This document shows, piece after piece, positions 9,958 through 21,300 of a stretch of 64,000 bases of DNA; within the stretch, counting starts at the first letter, position 1, and the number at the start of each line of letters is the position of its first letter. The notes under the pieces were generated by a model. It made no database searches and was not told where the DNA came from. It saw nothing but the letters and a program-made list of their open reading frames with translations. Both the position numbers and the translations under genes were made by a program. The stretch comes from Anaspis maculata. Lineage: Eukaryota > Arthropoda > Insecta > Coleoptera > Scraptiidae. The stretch is from positions 3,038,001 to 3,102,000 of the forward strand of contig OX421964.1 in the NCBI GenBank assembly GCA_949128115.1. The letters run 5' to 3'.

Positions 9958-10791
9958 AAGGGTGATTCATTCGAAGGTACTTTTTTTAGTAGGCTTTTTA
10001 TGACCGATCAAACTGTCAAACCGCCAAACTGTTTTGGTATTGTTGTTAAGTATTCTTTGGCAACTTACCATCTGCAAGAACTGAAGCCGACCGATCTTCC
10101 AAATCGTCACCTTTGGGCTCTTGAAAAAGTTGATGAAAATCCATTTTTTTTGGGCCAGAATTTCGATCAGCATTTCTGGCTTTATAGCTACGTTAACAAA
10201 CAAAATTGTCGTGTTTGGGCTGAAGAGCAACCCGATGAGGTTCAAGAGCTGTTATTACATCCAGACAGAACAACGGTTTGGTGTGGTTTATGGGCTGGTG
10301 GAATCATCGGTCCATATTTCGTCAGGGCGGTCGGCACGTTTCTTTGAATGGCACCCGCTATCGCGCCATGATATCAGACTATCTGCTGTCCGCGATCTCG
10401 GCGACATTTGGTCCCAACAAGACGGCGCTACTTGTCATACAGCCCGTTGAACCATGGCATTACTGCGAGAACATTTCGGTGTACAGTTAATTTCACGCTT
10501 CGAACCAGTGAATTGGCCGCCTAGATCATGTGATATCACGCCCCTAGACTTCTTTCTTTGGGGCTACGTGATTTACGTGAAGTCCAAAGTCTATGTGGAT
10601 AAGCCGGTTACAACTGAGAAATTGGGAGCCAACATTACTCGCGTCATTCGCCAAATACCACTCGAGATGCTCCAACGTGTCATAAATGCCAAGAATAGTT
10701 CTTTCGTTTAATATTAAAGATTACCCGATAAAATGTTTAATTTTTATTTTTTTCAATTTAAAAAAAAAGTACTTTCAAATGAATCACCCTT
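9958..10791 (+). mobile_element. Internally deleted Tc1/mariner-type element with terminal inverted repeats
   Basis: The left terminus is AAGGGTGATTCATTCGAAGG followed by TACTTTTTTT. The right terminus ends in the inverse (GTACTTTCAAATGAATCACC then CTT), giving inverted repeats of about 28 bp with few mismatches. CATA abuts both ends, compatible with the TA duplication of the superfamily. At 834 bp it is shorter than full-length elements of this superfamily (about 1.2-1.4 kb), and the part encoding the N-terminal DNA-binding domain is missing. Confidence 0.8.
10000..10711 (+). pseudogene. Broken mariner-superfamily transposase
   Basis: Translation gives pieces of an IS630/Tc1/mariner DDE/D transposase scattered over three frames. 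One frame (to about 10320) carries LKPTDLPNR, then FDQHFWLYSYVNKQNCRVW, where the Asp of FDQHF sits at the first catalytic position, then a VWCGLWAGGIIGPYF block. A second frame (about 10321-10395) carries VSLNGTRYRAM. A third (about 10400-10711) carries QQDGATCHTAR with the second Asp, a TGA stop just after it, and WPPRSCDITPLDFFLWGY with the third acidic position. The spacing between the last two acidic residues is near 36. The N-terminal helix-turn-helix region is absent and the C-terminal tail is shortened. With two frameshifts and a stop it cannot make transposase. Confidence 0.85.
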
Positions 10792-11600
10792 CATATCTGC
10801 ATTTTCAGATGAACGTTTCGTTTCTGACGAGCGATATTCCCTTGAGCTTTTCAACACCATTGCACTGAAACACCCTGTAGTAGGTCGCAGCACTCGGAAG
10901 CAAAGTGGACTTTATTATTTATTTATAACGTAACTTCAACGTGCTGCCTCGATTACTGCAATATGTGGGTGCCATATAAAGTCTGGTGCACTTTATAAGG
11001 AGCATATAAGCGCAAGATACGACTTTGTCGCGGCAAGCCGAGCTTTCCGTTGAATAAGACATGCCGTCTGAAATTTCAATATCAAGGAGACATGCGTATG
11101 AGCAGGCGGGTAATAACAGGCATCCAGCATGATATCCAGGACCAGGAGAGTGGGTCATTATTCAGGAGAACTGTAGAAAGAACGAAGCTCATACCGACGA
11201 AATGTAAACGTTCGAGTTTTCGTTCAAACATTGCGGAATCGCAGAAAATTGTATGGCTTTTGATTGGTTGAAAGCGTTGAAAGGGATTTGGATATCAAAA
11301 ATTCCAATATGATGCAGGTAAGTACCAAGTCCAGTGGTGAAAGATCCGGGTAACGCGCAGGCTAGGATTGATCTCCCCGCTGAGACAAAAAGAACGCCCC
11401 GGAAACATCGGTCAAAATAAATTGAAATTTAGCGATGCAATTTTTAGCTAGTGACTTTCATTTTACGTCATAAGAAAGCTAAAACTTTGCGCTTTCATTT
11501 CAAAATAAAGAAAATGAGAATCCGATGTGCAACTTTTTTGTAATTAACGAATGAAAACGGGACACTCTTAATTTGACACTCTTAAGGGCATATTTTACGC
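10792..11600. other. Noncoding stretch, possibly retroelement-derived
   Basis: No protein domain is recognised. TATA-like words (TATAAAG near 10976 and CATATAAGC near 11001) and a later GATCCGGGTAACGCGCAGGC segment hint at old retroelement sequence upstream of the gypsy fragments, but no long terminal repeat pair was found. A perfect splice-donor word CAGGTAAGT sits at 11315-11323, but the frame before it does not resemble MCU. Confidence 0.35.
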
Positions 11601-12145
11601 GACGACAATCCCGCCGGCAATGGTGAATAAAAATGCCGCATTGTTGTCGATTACAGAAAACTAAACGAAAAACCCATCGACGGTATCATTCGCCGAATAT
11701 CAATGATGTTCAAGAAAAACTGTGATGTTGCCAATATTTAACTACGTTTGACCTAGCTTTTGGGTTGCACCAAATTGTAATTGCCTCGTAAGATATAAAA
11801 AAACCGCATTCACAGTCGAAAATTGGCACTACGAGCATCTCCGGATGCCTTTTGTCTTGAAAAATGATGCGGCAATTTTTCAGCGTGTTATAGAAAATAT
11901 CCCACCCGACGGCAACAAAAATGCCGCATTGTTGACGATTACAGGAAGCTGAACGAAATCACCATCGACGGTACACTTCAGATGGTAGCTTCTGGGTTCC
12001 ACCAAATTGAAAGGACAGGAATATATCCACAACACCACCTTCACAGTCTAAAATAGGCAGTATGATTATCTACGGATGCCCTTCGGCTTGAGGAATACTG
12101 CGGCGATTTTCCAGCGCATTGTTGAAAATATTTGACGAGGGCTAT
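11601..12145 (+). pseudogene. Two tandem decayed Ty3/gypsy reverse-transcriptase fragments
   Basis: Two successive copies of one RT segment are visible. Copy one (about 11625-11895) gives DYRKLNEKPIDG and, after frame changes, a YEHLRMPF..FQRVIENI segment. Copy two (about 11915-12145) gives DYRKLNEITIDG, then a short ASGFHQIE-like piece, TFTV and YDYLRMPFGL..FQRIVENI. These match the conserved RT blocks of Ty3/gypsy elements around the first motifs and the LRMPFGL block. The YADD catalytic block is not reached and stops and frameshifts are frequent. The shared start word ATGCCGCATTGTTG in both copies shows local tandem duplication. Non-functional. Confidence 0.75.
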
Positions 12146-12330
12146 AAAACGAGTGCTGTCTCGTTTACTGAAAAAATACAGTTAGTTTCAGCGTGTTACC
12201 TCGGAAACATTTAGTTACCCCGAATAGAGTTTTCAAAAGTCAGAACAATAAAATTTCGAGAAATCGCGTAGACAGAACCGAGTTTTTGAGGACAAAAATC
12301 AATGGTGTTACACCTCATGTTTTAATAGTA

Positions 12331-12427
12331 TATTATAATACAAGTTTTATAAGACATCGTATTGTCACACGCGTTATTTTCAATTGACAAGTGTAACAAT
12401 AGGTCTTATAAAACGTGTGTTGTATAC
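12331..12427. repeat. Imperfect inverted repeat just upstream of the MCU pore exon
   Basis: Arms of about 36-40 bp pair around a short spacer: the left arm contains TTTTATAAGACATCGTATTG and the right arm CAATAGGTCTTATAAAAC. It ends 63 bp before the 3' splice junction of the MCU exon. It may be a short MITE or a hairpin in the pre-mRNA. The function is unknown. Confidence 0.6.
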
Positions 12428-12490
12428 AATTTTTTTTCCTATTTTGCAACTATTCGTGCAAATGTATGATGTTTTTTTTTCTGTTTGCAG

Positions 12491-12694
12491 CAAAAACTGG
12501 ACTTGGAGATGGTGGCCTACAGGAAGAGCAACTGGATGGCGTGGGCCGGACTCGGCCTGATGTCGGTCCAGTTCGGCATTTTGGCCCGGTTGACCTGGTG
12601 GGAGTATTCATGGGATATCATGGAACCCGTCACGTATTTCGTTACGTACGGCACTGCGATGGCATGCTACGCCTACTTCGTACTAACCAGAGAG
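12491..12694 (+). CDS. MCU: MCU internal exon: transmembrane helices and WDIME pore
   Basis: This exon encodes 68 residues of the mitochondrial calcium uniporter, the pore subunit that carries calcium across the inner mitochondrial membrane into the matrix. It reads [15 protein letters not shown], then the first transmembrane helix (about residues 16-36, ending ILARLTWW), the selectivity loop YSWDIMEP, and the second helix (about 46-65, [20 protein letters not shown]). The WDIME signature lies at 12611-12625. Its Asp and Glu, and the Ser before it (the Ru360-sensing position in the human protein), are kept. The acceptor is a long T tract with TTTGCAG at 12484-12490. The donor is GAG|GTGATT at 12694/12695, a weak match to consensus beyond GT. 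The exon is exactly 204 bases, phase 0 at both ends, and joins in frame to 21680. Upstream exons (mitochondrial targeting, N-terminal domain, first coiled coil) were not found and must lie outside the window or in sequence I could not recognise. Confidence 0.93.
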
Positions 12695-12779
12695 GTGATT
12701 ATGACTTACACAGTTACACTTCGATTTTATTACGCATCAGTGGAATATAATTGCACTGCAAGTGAACGTTGGAAATCTT

Positions 12780-14430
12780 GAGTTGCGCTTGAGCCGAAGC
12801 CCAGAGACCGAAACGGCTCTTAACTTGTCAAAGTTGAGCTTTACTGCAGGGAAGAGTTAGTTCTAAACATAAAACTGCGTCGGCAACAGGCTGCTGCAAT
12901 GGTTTGGGAAGCGTGACTTGAGCTAAGAGGTATTTTGTAGAAAAATAAATTGGCCAGCAATGTCTCCAGACGTCACAAAAGCGTTTTCGATAGTGTGCAG
13001 CCTTACGATTTTGCTCCATTTTCGCAACTGAACTATGAGCTACATATTAATACGGGCCTAATTCTTCATAATAATTTTCACAGAACAAAATTCAGTTTAG
13101 GTAGGTATCTTGTAGCTAAGTTGTTATTCAAATGAATGGAAGAACAGGCGAAGCCAAGCACGTCGCCGTGAATCACTCGGTAATAATAGGAATTTTTTGC
13201 GTGTATCGATATTATCTGATCAGGCCCAATATACCGCCTGCCTACCCACGTTATTTCTCTTCCGCTAATTTCTCACTGGTCCTATATAGCCATTCCCACC
13301 CCGTACAATGTGTGGAGCGATATCCGAATATTCATTATTCAGCCAGAACTCGGCTTCTTATAATGGGATTCGGGCCGCATAATGCGGCTTTAGAATCTAA
13401 TTATTATTGATCAGTTCTACAACACTTTGGGGTGTAATTTATTAATATTAGATATTGCGCTTTCCGGGATGGAGGTGCGGGTAGGTGGGTGTTGTTTTCC
13501 TGTACCACTACCAACTGCGAGAGAAATTATGCAGACGCCTCCTCATCGACGCCGGCCGTCCATTATACTTTGCCAGAATTCATTGTGGCTGGTCTATTTA
13601 TCTAAATTAATCGCTTGAATAGAAGAAGCTCATACCCCATAATTTTTTTTTTGCCCTGCATCAACTACTAGGTTATTAGCAGGTTTGCCTGTGTGGGTTT
13701 TTTTTAGTAACGATATAACAGTATTGACGATAACAACGAAGACATTTTTGGAACAGTGGGGATTAATCAGTGTGGTTTTGTTTCGATGGCTTTCTCGTTT
13801 CATCCCTTTTTCCGGGAAATCACCGCACGATAGTAGATGCCCCAGTACTAGGAAACTTTTTTTTTAATTTTTGCTCTAAATATTAGGTATTACGTCTCCC
13901 ACCTTGGAGTATTTCCAATACATGGATAAAGTTTCAACCTGTGATCCTCTGATTGTTTTGATGAGTCGATATTAAGTACTTGTGTGACGTCCCGTATCAC
14001 GTATTCAAAATTCAAATTACCCGGCGCCTCCGCCATGTCGCGGGCAAATATTGCTACTCTTGTTAGCGGTTGGTAGGACTCAAGTTGTATATGCACAGAG
14101 ATCTATAAAACATCCTTCTTTTTCCCATAAATAGAAAGAAAGACATTTTATAACAACATTACATATTCCCCAACATCCAGGGTTGCTTTACAACAAAGAA
14201 TACTTATAACAACAATGTATAACAGTGAAAATAACAATCATGATAGTAATAATAGTATATTATTCAACGAGCCGTGTAATAAATGCCATCACTCAAGATG
14301 ATGCAATTTGCCGACACGAGCCTTGGCGAGTGTCGTAAAGCATCCGAATGAGTAATAGCCATTACCCGCGAGTAGAATACTATGCTCTATCCAGTCTTAT
14401 TGGAAAATGCAGTTATGTATGCGTGCATTA
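12780..14430. other. Intron part without recognised features
   Basis: The sequence is mixed and AT-rich with no domain-bearing frame. The longest open frame here is 92 codons (13132-13410) and has no motif. No repeat ends were found. Confidence 0.45.
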
Positions 14431-14434
14431 TTCA

Positions 14435-16690
14435 ATAGGATTGGATAAAATAGTTTTATTTTATAGAAAATTGAATCGGATGAGACTGCTTCAATTCGGG
14501 ATCTTCGGCGATTTAAAGTTTCTTTATTTCACTAGTGATTTAGTTTCTTATAATTCATTTCATTTCATTAGTAATTTAGTGTTTCTTTTTCAATTCAATT
14601 TCGAAAAGTTCCTCATACCTAGGTACTTCTGAAAACATACTAAATTTCTACCGTTTGAGGCTTCCTTATTGAATCAATAACAAGCACTGTAAGGAAGTTT
14701 TTATTCACTAGTGATTTTTTTTTCTAAATTTGAAATCCCAAAATGATTACAACCTATCTGTTTAGATGATAGGTAATTTGTATGTTTGTGAAAATCATGT
14801 GGGAGAATGCCCAGTGGCAAGCTCCCTCTCATACATCGCCGTCGGCGATGAGTAGGACAAGTGGGTGTCTTCTTGATACTTAGATAAGTTTAAATCATCA
14901 GAATCTAGTTGGCAGATCAGTAGGACACTAGTGAATTGAATAGTTTTATTTCATACAAAATTGAATCACGGATCAATAAAACTGTCTCGCTCCAAGATTT
15001 TCGGTGATTTAAAATGTTTTTATTCCACTAGTGACTGAGGGTTTTTTTCAATTCAATTTAGACAAGTTTCCTCAGATTTCTGAAGGGATTTACAATGTCA
15101 AAATAGAATGAAATTTTTTGCAGATTCAACAGTTTTTAGTATCTTCATTAAATTAATAACAACCACTGTAAAGTAGTTTTTATTCACTAGTGAATCAAAT
15201 TGATGTATGTATTTCATTCATATTCTAATCGCGAATTTAAAAAAACTGCCTCGTTGCAAGGTTTTCGGTAGTTTAAAATGTTTGTATTTCATTAGTGATT
15301 TTTTTCTATATAATTTATTTCACTAGTGATCCAGTATTTTTTCAATTAATTTTGACAAGTTTCCTAAGACTTCTGAGTAGAGGTTATAATATTAAAATTG
15401 AATGAAACATATTCAGTTTTAACAGTTTCCAGTATCTTTAATGAATTAATAACAATCACTTGTAAAGTAGTTTTTATTCACTAGTCAATCAAATTATTTC
15501 ATTCCGGTCAGAATTGAATCACGAATCAAATAAAACTGATTCGTTCAAGGTTTTCAGTGTTTAAAAATGTATTAATTTCACTAGTGATTAAGTTTCTTTT
15601 CAATTTATTTCACTAGAACTCAATCATTTAGTTTCTTTTATTCAAATCTTGACAAGTTTCTGAAGACTTCTGCTTGGAGGTTACAAGTTTTAAACAGAGA
15701 AGAAACTAAATCACCAGTGGAATGAAAACAATTTAAATTACTAAAAACTTTGGAATGAAGCAATTCGTTACATTCGTGATTCAATTCTGAATGGAATAAA
15801 AACAATTAAATTCACTAGTGGATACAAATTTCCTTACAGTGGTTGTTATAAATTTATTGAAGACGTTTAATTACAAATATAAATACAAATAATTTTATTG
15901 TTTCTCAACTACACAGACTGTAGGATAAACAAAAGAAGACGTTTCATTTATCTCACTAGTGATTTGTTGAATTGTTGAGTGTTGTTGTTTTGAATCACTT
16001 TTTCAACAAGTCTCTTCAGGCTTCTGAGTATCATAACTGAATAAAACATATTCAATTTTTGCCGTTTCAAGCGTCTTAGATTATTTGGTAACAACCATTA
16101 ACTGTTGAACAGCTTTTATCCACTAGTGAATAAAATAGTTTTATTTCATACAAAATTGAATCCCGAATGCGATGAAACTGCTGCATTTCGTTTCACTAGT
16201 GATTTATTTTTTTGTAATTTAATTTATTTCATTAGTAATTTAGTTTTTTTTAATTCAATTTTGGCAAGTTCCCTCATCATACTTCTGAAAACATATTTTA
16301 TATTTTACCATCTGAACTGTCTTTATTGGATATATAACAACCACTGTGAGGAAGTTTTCATTCACTAGTGAATTAAATAGTTTTATTTCATTCAAAATTG
16401 AATCACGAATGTGACCAAAACAGCTTTATTTCAGGTTTTAGCTGATTTAAGATGTTTTTGGGAGCTAATAACTCTCAGCGGTTGATGCTCTCAAGACCCA
16501 AAATAAAAAAGTTTTTGTTTCACTAGTGCATCTACATTGTTTTCCATTTATTTTTGACAAGTTTTCACAGATCTCTAACTAAGGGTCGAATGTCAAAATT
16601 GAAACAATTTTAGCGTGTTTATCAAATTAAGAACGACCACTATAAGGGAGTTTTTATTCACTAGTGAATTGAATTGTTTAATTTCATTCA
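14435..16690. repeat. Diverged tandem repeat with CACTAGTG palindromes
   Basis: The words TTCACTAGTGA, AACAACCACTGTAAG and TTTTATTTCATTCAAAATTG recur in the same order. The landmark TTTTATTCACTAGTG appears near 14697, 15175, 15468, 16107, 16351 and 16650, giving spacings of about 245-300 bp or multiples. The part near 15690-15860 is in the opposite orientation: the order is reversed and CCTTACAGTGGTTGTTAT replaces its inverse. Copies are heavily diverged. It may be an old tandem array or repeated insertion of one short element. Short open frames over it are chance. Confidence 0.75.
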
Positions 16691-16699
16691 GAATCAAAT

Positions 16700-17021
16700 C
16701 TCGGGCCATACGGCAATACAGTTACCATACATATAAATGAAGAGCTTCGGGGTTTCAACAAAGCTAGAGTGAAGTGTAAACGGTGCTTCAGAATTTTGTA
16801 AGCAAGTGTCACAAATATCCTCAAATGACGCAATTTCAAGTAATTTAATGAAAACTCAGCTCAAGCCCTCTAAACGAAGCTTCAGTTGCACGAGCAGTCC
16901 ATACAGCCATGTAAATAAAAAGCTCGTGCGTAAACAAAATCATAATTGAAATGTAAGAGGTAGTAGGGAAGCTGTAACAATGTATGTTTGATTGCATAAT
17001 TTTTGATGATATATGATAGAT
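16700..17021. other. Intron part without recognised features
   Basis: No gene, terminus or repeat was recognised. The 149-codon minus-strand frame (16845-17294) runs from the following MITE into this segment, has no domain, and is judged chance. Confidence 0.4.
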
Positions 17022-17387
17022 TGGGCCGCTATTCTTGAATCGTGTGAGAAACTCACACGGGTGAAATGCAACCCACTCGTGTGACAAAATCACATGCCAG
17101 TCCGAATCATGTATTCTTGAAGTGTGGGAGAAACGGCCAATTCGGTTTCTTTCGCAGTTGTCCGTTTCCCGTAACGTGTTCCGAGCCCCCACACGAAGCC
17201 GCCGCCCGCGATGATACTTCACGCCGTATAATGGTGCAACCCATCCCATGTGAGTTTTCTCGTCCACTCTAAAGTAGATGAGAACCATTCTCACATGGTT
17301 TTAGGCAACTCTCGCTACATCAGTGTGTCGCGGATTGCATGAATCTCCCAGGGACTTTTCTCACACGATTCAAAAATTGCGGCCCAG
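17022..17387. mobile_element. MITE A, about 366 bp, GGGCCGCTATTCTTGAATCG termini
   Basis: The left end (TGGGCCGCTATTCTTGAATC, then GTGTGAGAAA) is the near-perfect inverse of the right end (TTTCTCACACGATTCAAAAA then TTGCGGCCCA), giving inverted repeats of about 30 bp. The interior has further short palindromes such as GTGTGAGAAACTCACAC. No transposase is encoded. Confidence 0.75.
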
Positions 17388-17568
17388 GGTACCTATTCTT
17401 GAAAGTGTGGGAGAAACTCCTTGGAAGTTTTATATAATCCGTACTACACTGTTGTAGAGAAAGTTGCCTAAAAAACACGAATTTGGGCAACATTTGCTAC
17501 ATTAGTGTACTGCGGAATGTATTTTACTCCCAGGGAGTTTCTCCCACACTTTCAACAATAGCTACCCA
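17387..17568. mobile_element. MITE B, about 182 bp, abutting MITE A
   Basis: The left end GGGTACCTATTCTTGAAAGT then GTGGGAGAAACTCC is the inverse of the right end GGAGTTTCTCCCACACTTTC then AACAATAGCTACCC. The termini resemble those of MITE A (both have CTATTCTTGAA followed by GTG..GAGAAACTC), so the two belong to one family. MITE B begins where MITE A ends, without visible spacer. Confidence 0.75.
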
Positions 17569-18300
17569 GATGTACGTATGTGGAACAGCTCACCGGTTTT
17601 ATGAAATCTGGAACCGTACCTATGCAACCAAACACACATCTAGTGAAAAGTCATCAGATTCATCACCAGAAGTTATGCAACCAAACATACATCTAGTATG
17701 ATCTTGGAAGTGGTCTAGAACTCTCAGGTCTAGAACTCTTACATATTCCCTACTAACGGTGCTTAGGTACTTTGAGCATGTTAAAAAAATACTCTCGAGT
17801 AAGATTTGTAACTGTTTTGAAGTAAACGCATCTTGAGTCGTCCATAGTCATATGAGCAGTTATACTACCTGTGGACAAAGATCATCACTGCTTTAGTTAT
17901 TAACTAGCTTTTGCCGGGGCCGCAAGCCCCTAAGCGAAACCTAGTCCTCGTTCGCGCTTCTCGTAGGGTGATATTCTCAAAGGTGAATTGCATTCGCAGT
18001 GTTTTGTTATGAGATTGTGTCGCAATTCGTTCATTCCGTTGTTCTCCAGTTCATCTGCTTCTCACGGTGCCCATTCTGATTCGTTGGGAACGTAAACGTG
18101 CTTCGCGCTCTTCGATTTTTTCATTTTTTCGCTGTTCCTTTACTTCTTTTTGCTTTCGCCGTTTTGCTACAGAACTGGAAAGATCTGCTGCTCCTTCACC
18201 TAAACCTATGCTCCTTTTCACCAACAACTGAGTAGAAACATACGCTCAAAACCACGACGGATCTTGCTTTATATACCCCCCCAATGGGTAGCCCCACCCT
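17569..18300. other. Intron part with possible transposon debris
   Basis: Two copies of ATGCAACCAAACA.ACATCTAGT lie 54 bp apart (about 17621 and 17675). From about 17905 the sequence TAGCTTTTGCCGGGGCCGCA starts a GC-richer segment whose minus strand reads an Arg/Lys/Glu-rich peptide (VAKRRKQKEVKEQRKNEKIE) before a stop. This looks like a degraded mobile-element fragment, but the family is not identified. Confidence 0.35.
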
Positions 18301-21300
18301 TACCAAAAAGGTTTTGGATGGTCCACAATGTTCCAGAATACTCCACAATAGTCGAGAGTGTTCTGGAATGCTCCTGGATGTTTCCGAACGTTCCAGACTA
18401 TTCCTGAATATTCCAGAATATACCAGAACATTCTGGAATGATGCGGAATGATCTCGAATACTCTCAAATATTCTGTACTGTACCTCTACCAATAGGTGAT
18501 CCCACACCAAAAAGGCTGCGAATTGTCCACAATGTTCCAGAACGTTTTACAACTGTCAAGAGTGTTCTGGATTGTTCTACAATGATCTGGAATGTTCTGG
18601 GATGTTTTTGATCGTTTCAGACTATTCCCAAACATTCCAGAACATACCGGAACATGCTGGAATGTGGTGGAATAATCTCGAATAATCCCGAGCTACCTGA
18701 ACATTTTAGAATATATCGGAACATTCTGGAATGTTGTAGAATAATCTCCAATGTTCAGAAATGATCTGGAATGTTCCCGATCGTTCCAGACTATACCCGA
18801 TCATTTCAGAACATACCGGAACATTCTGGAATGTTGTAGAGTGATCGCGGATACTCTCGATTTTCCCGAACATTTCAGAACATACCCGAACATTTTGGAA
18901 TGTAATAGAATGATCTCGAAGTTTCCATAATGATCTGGAATGTTCCGGGATTTTCCAAACAATACGGAACATACCGGAAGAGTCTAGAATGTTGTGGAAT
19001 GATCTCGAATTTTTCACAATGATCTGGAATGTTCCGGGATGTTTCCGATCGTTCCAGACTATTCCCGAACATTCTCGAACATACCGGAACATTCTGGAAT
19101 ATTGTGGAATGATAACGAATGCTCCACAATGATCTAGAATGTTTCTAAATGTTTCTGAACGTTTCAGATCGTTCACGACTATTCCAGAACATACGGGAAC
19201 ATTCTGCAATGATGTGGAATGATCTCGAATGTTTCACAATGCGTTGGAATGTTACGGAATGTTGCCAAAGCTTCTAGACTATCCCCGACAATACCGGAAC
19301 ATTCTGAAATGTTGTGGAATGATAGCGAATCCTCCACAATGATCTGGAATGTTGCGGGATGTTTCCGAACGTTCCAGATCATTCCCGACCATTGCAGAAC
19401 ATACCGAAACATTCTGGAATATTGTGGAATGATTTTGAATGTTCCACAATGGGTTGGAATGTTCCGGAATATTTCCGAACCTACCAGAGTATTCCCGACA
19501 ATACCGTTACATTCTAGAATGTTCTGGAGCGATCTAGAATGATCCACAATGGATTGAAATCTACAGAAATGTTTACGAACGTTCCAGACTACTCCCGAAC
19601 ATACCGGAGCATTCTGAAATGTTGTGGAATTATAACGAACCCTCTACAATGATCTGGATTGTTCCGGGATGTTTCTGAACGTTCCAGATCATTCCCGACT
19701 ATTTTAGAACATACTGGAACATTCTGGAAAATTATGGGATGATCTTGAATGTTTTACAATGGGTTGGAATGTTCCGGAATATTTCCGAAACTTCCAGAGT
19801 ATTCCCGACAATACCGTTACATTCTAAAATGTTGTGGAGCGAACTAGAATTATCCACAATGGATTAGAATCTACAGAAATGTTTACGAACGTTCCAGACT
19901 ATTTCCGAACATACCGGAACATTTTGAAATGTTGTGGAATGATAACGGATCCTCCACAACGATCTGGAATGTTCCGGGATGTTTCTGAACGTTCCAGATC
20001 ATTCCCGACTATATCAGAGCATACCGGAAATTCCTGGAATATTATGGAATGATCTTGTATGTTTCGCAATAGGTTGAAATGTTCCGGAAAAGTTGCGAAC
20101 CTTCCAGAGTATTCCTGACAATACCGTTACATTCTAAAATGTTGTGGAATTATCACGAATGCTCCATAATGATCTGGAATATTCTGGAATGTCTCCGAAA
20201 GTTCCAGACTAATCCCGACCATTCCAGAACTCACCGGAACATTCTTGAATGTTTTATATTGATCTTGAATAATCCACAATGATCTGGGATGTTACGAGAT
20301 TTCCCGAACATCAAGGAACATTCTGGAAAATTCTGCAATCATGTGGAACAGTCTCGAACCTTACACAATGGATTGGATTAATCTAGAATGTTTCCGAACG
20401 TTCCAAACTTTTCCTGAACATACTTGAGCATTCTAGAATGTTGTGGATTGATCACGAATGCTCCACAATAATCTGGAATGTTCCGGGATGTTTCTGAACG
20501 TTCCGAGATGTTTCCGAACGTTCCATACTATTCCCGAACATTCTAGACTATACCGGAACATTCTGGAATGTTGTGAAACGATCTAGAATATTCCACAATG
20601 AATTGGAATGTTCTGGAATGTTGCCGAACGTTCCAGATTCTCGAACATACCGGAACATTCTGGAATATTGTTGAATGATAACGAATGCTCCACAATGACC
20701 TAGAATGTTTCTGGATGTTTCTGAACGGTCCAGATTATTCCCGACCATTTCAGAACATATCGAAACATTCTGGAATATTGTGGAATGATCTTGAATGTTC
20801 CACAATGATCTAGAATGTTTCTGGATGTTTCTGAACGGTCCAGATCATTCCCGACCATTTCAGAAACATTCTGGAATATTGTCGAATGATCTTGAATGTT
20901 CCACAATGGGTTGGAATATTATGGAATGTTTGCGAACGTTCCAGGCTATTCCCGAACATTCTAAAACATACCAGAACATCCTGGAATGTTGTGGAATAAT
21001 CTAGAATATTTTTGAATGTTCTGGATTGTTCTAGACATTCTAGAGGGCGAAAGTTCCAGTCCTTATACCCATCTTTGAACAACACGCCCTTCAGATAAAT
21101 CCGGGTACCTTCTTCATGGATGGGGGATAGAGGGCTACCACACCAACTCCTTTGATCGTACCGAGACTCGTTTCTGAGTTTTGGCACGCACAACTTACTT
21201 TTATTATCCGAACGTTCCAGACCACTCCCTAACATTCCAGAACATACCAGAACGTGCTGGAATATTGTGGAATGATCTCGAATATACTCAACTGTTCTGC

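Noticed and set aside
11050..11323. A possible upstream MCU exon ending at the CAGGTAAGT donor (11315-11323)
   Set aside because: The phase-compatible frame before the donor has a stop about 18 codons upstream and shows no similarity to the coiled-coil region expected before QKLDLEM.
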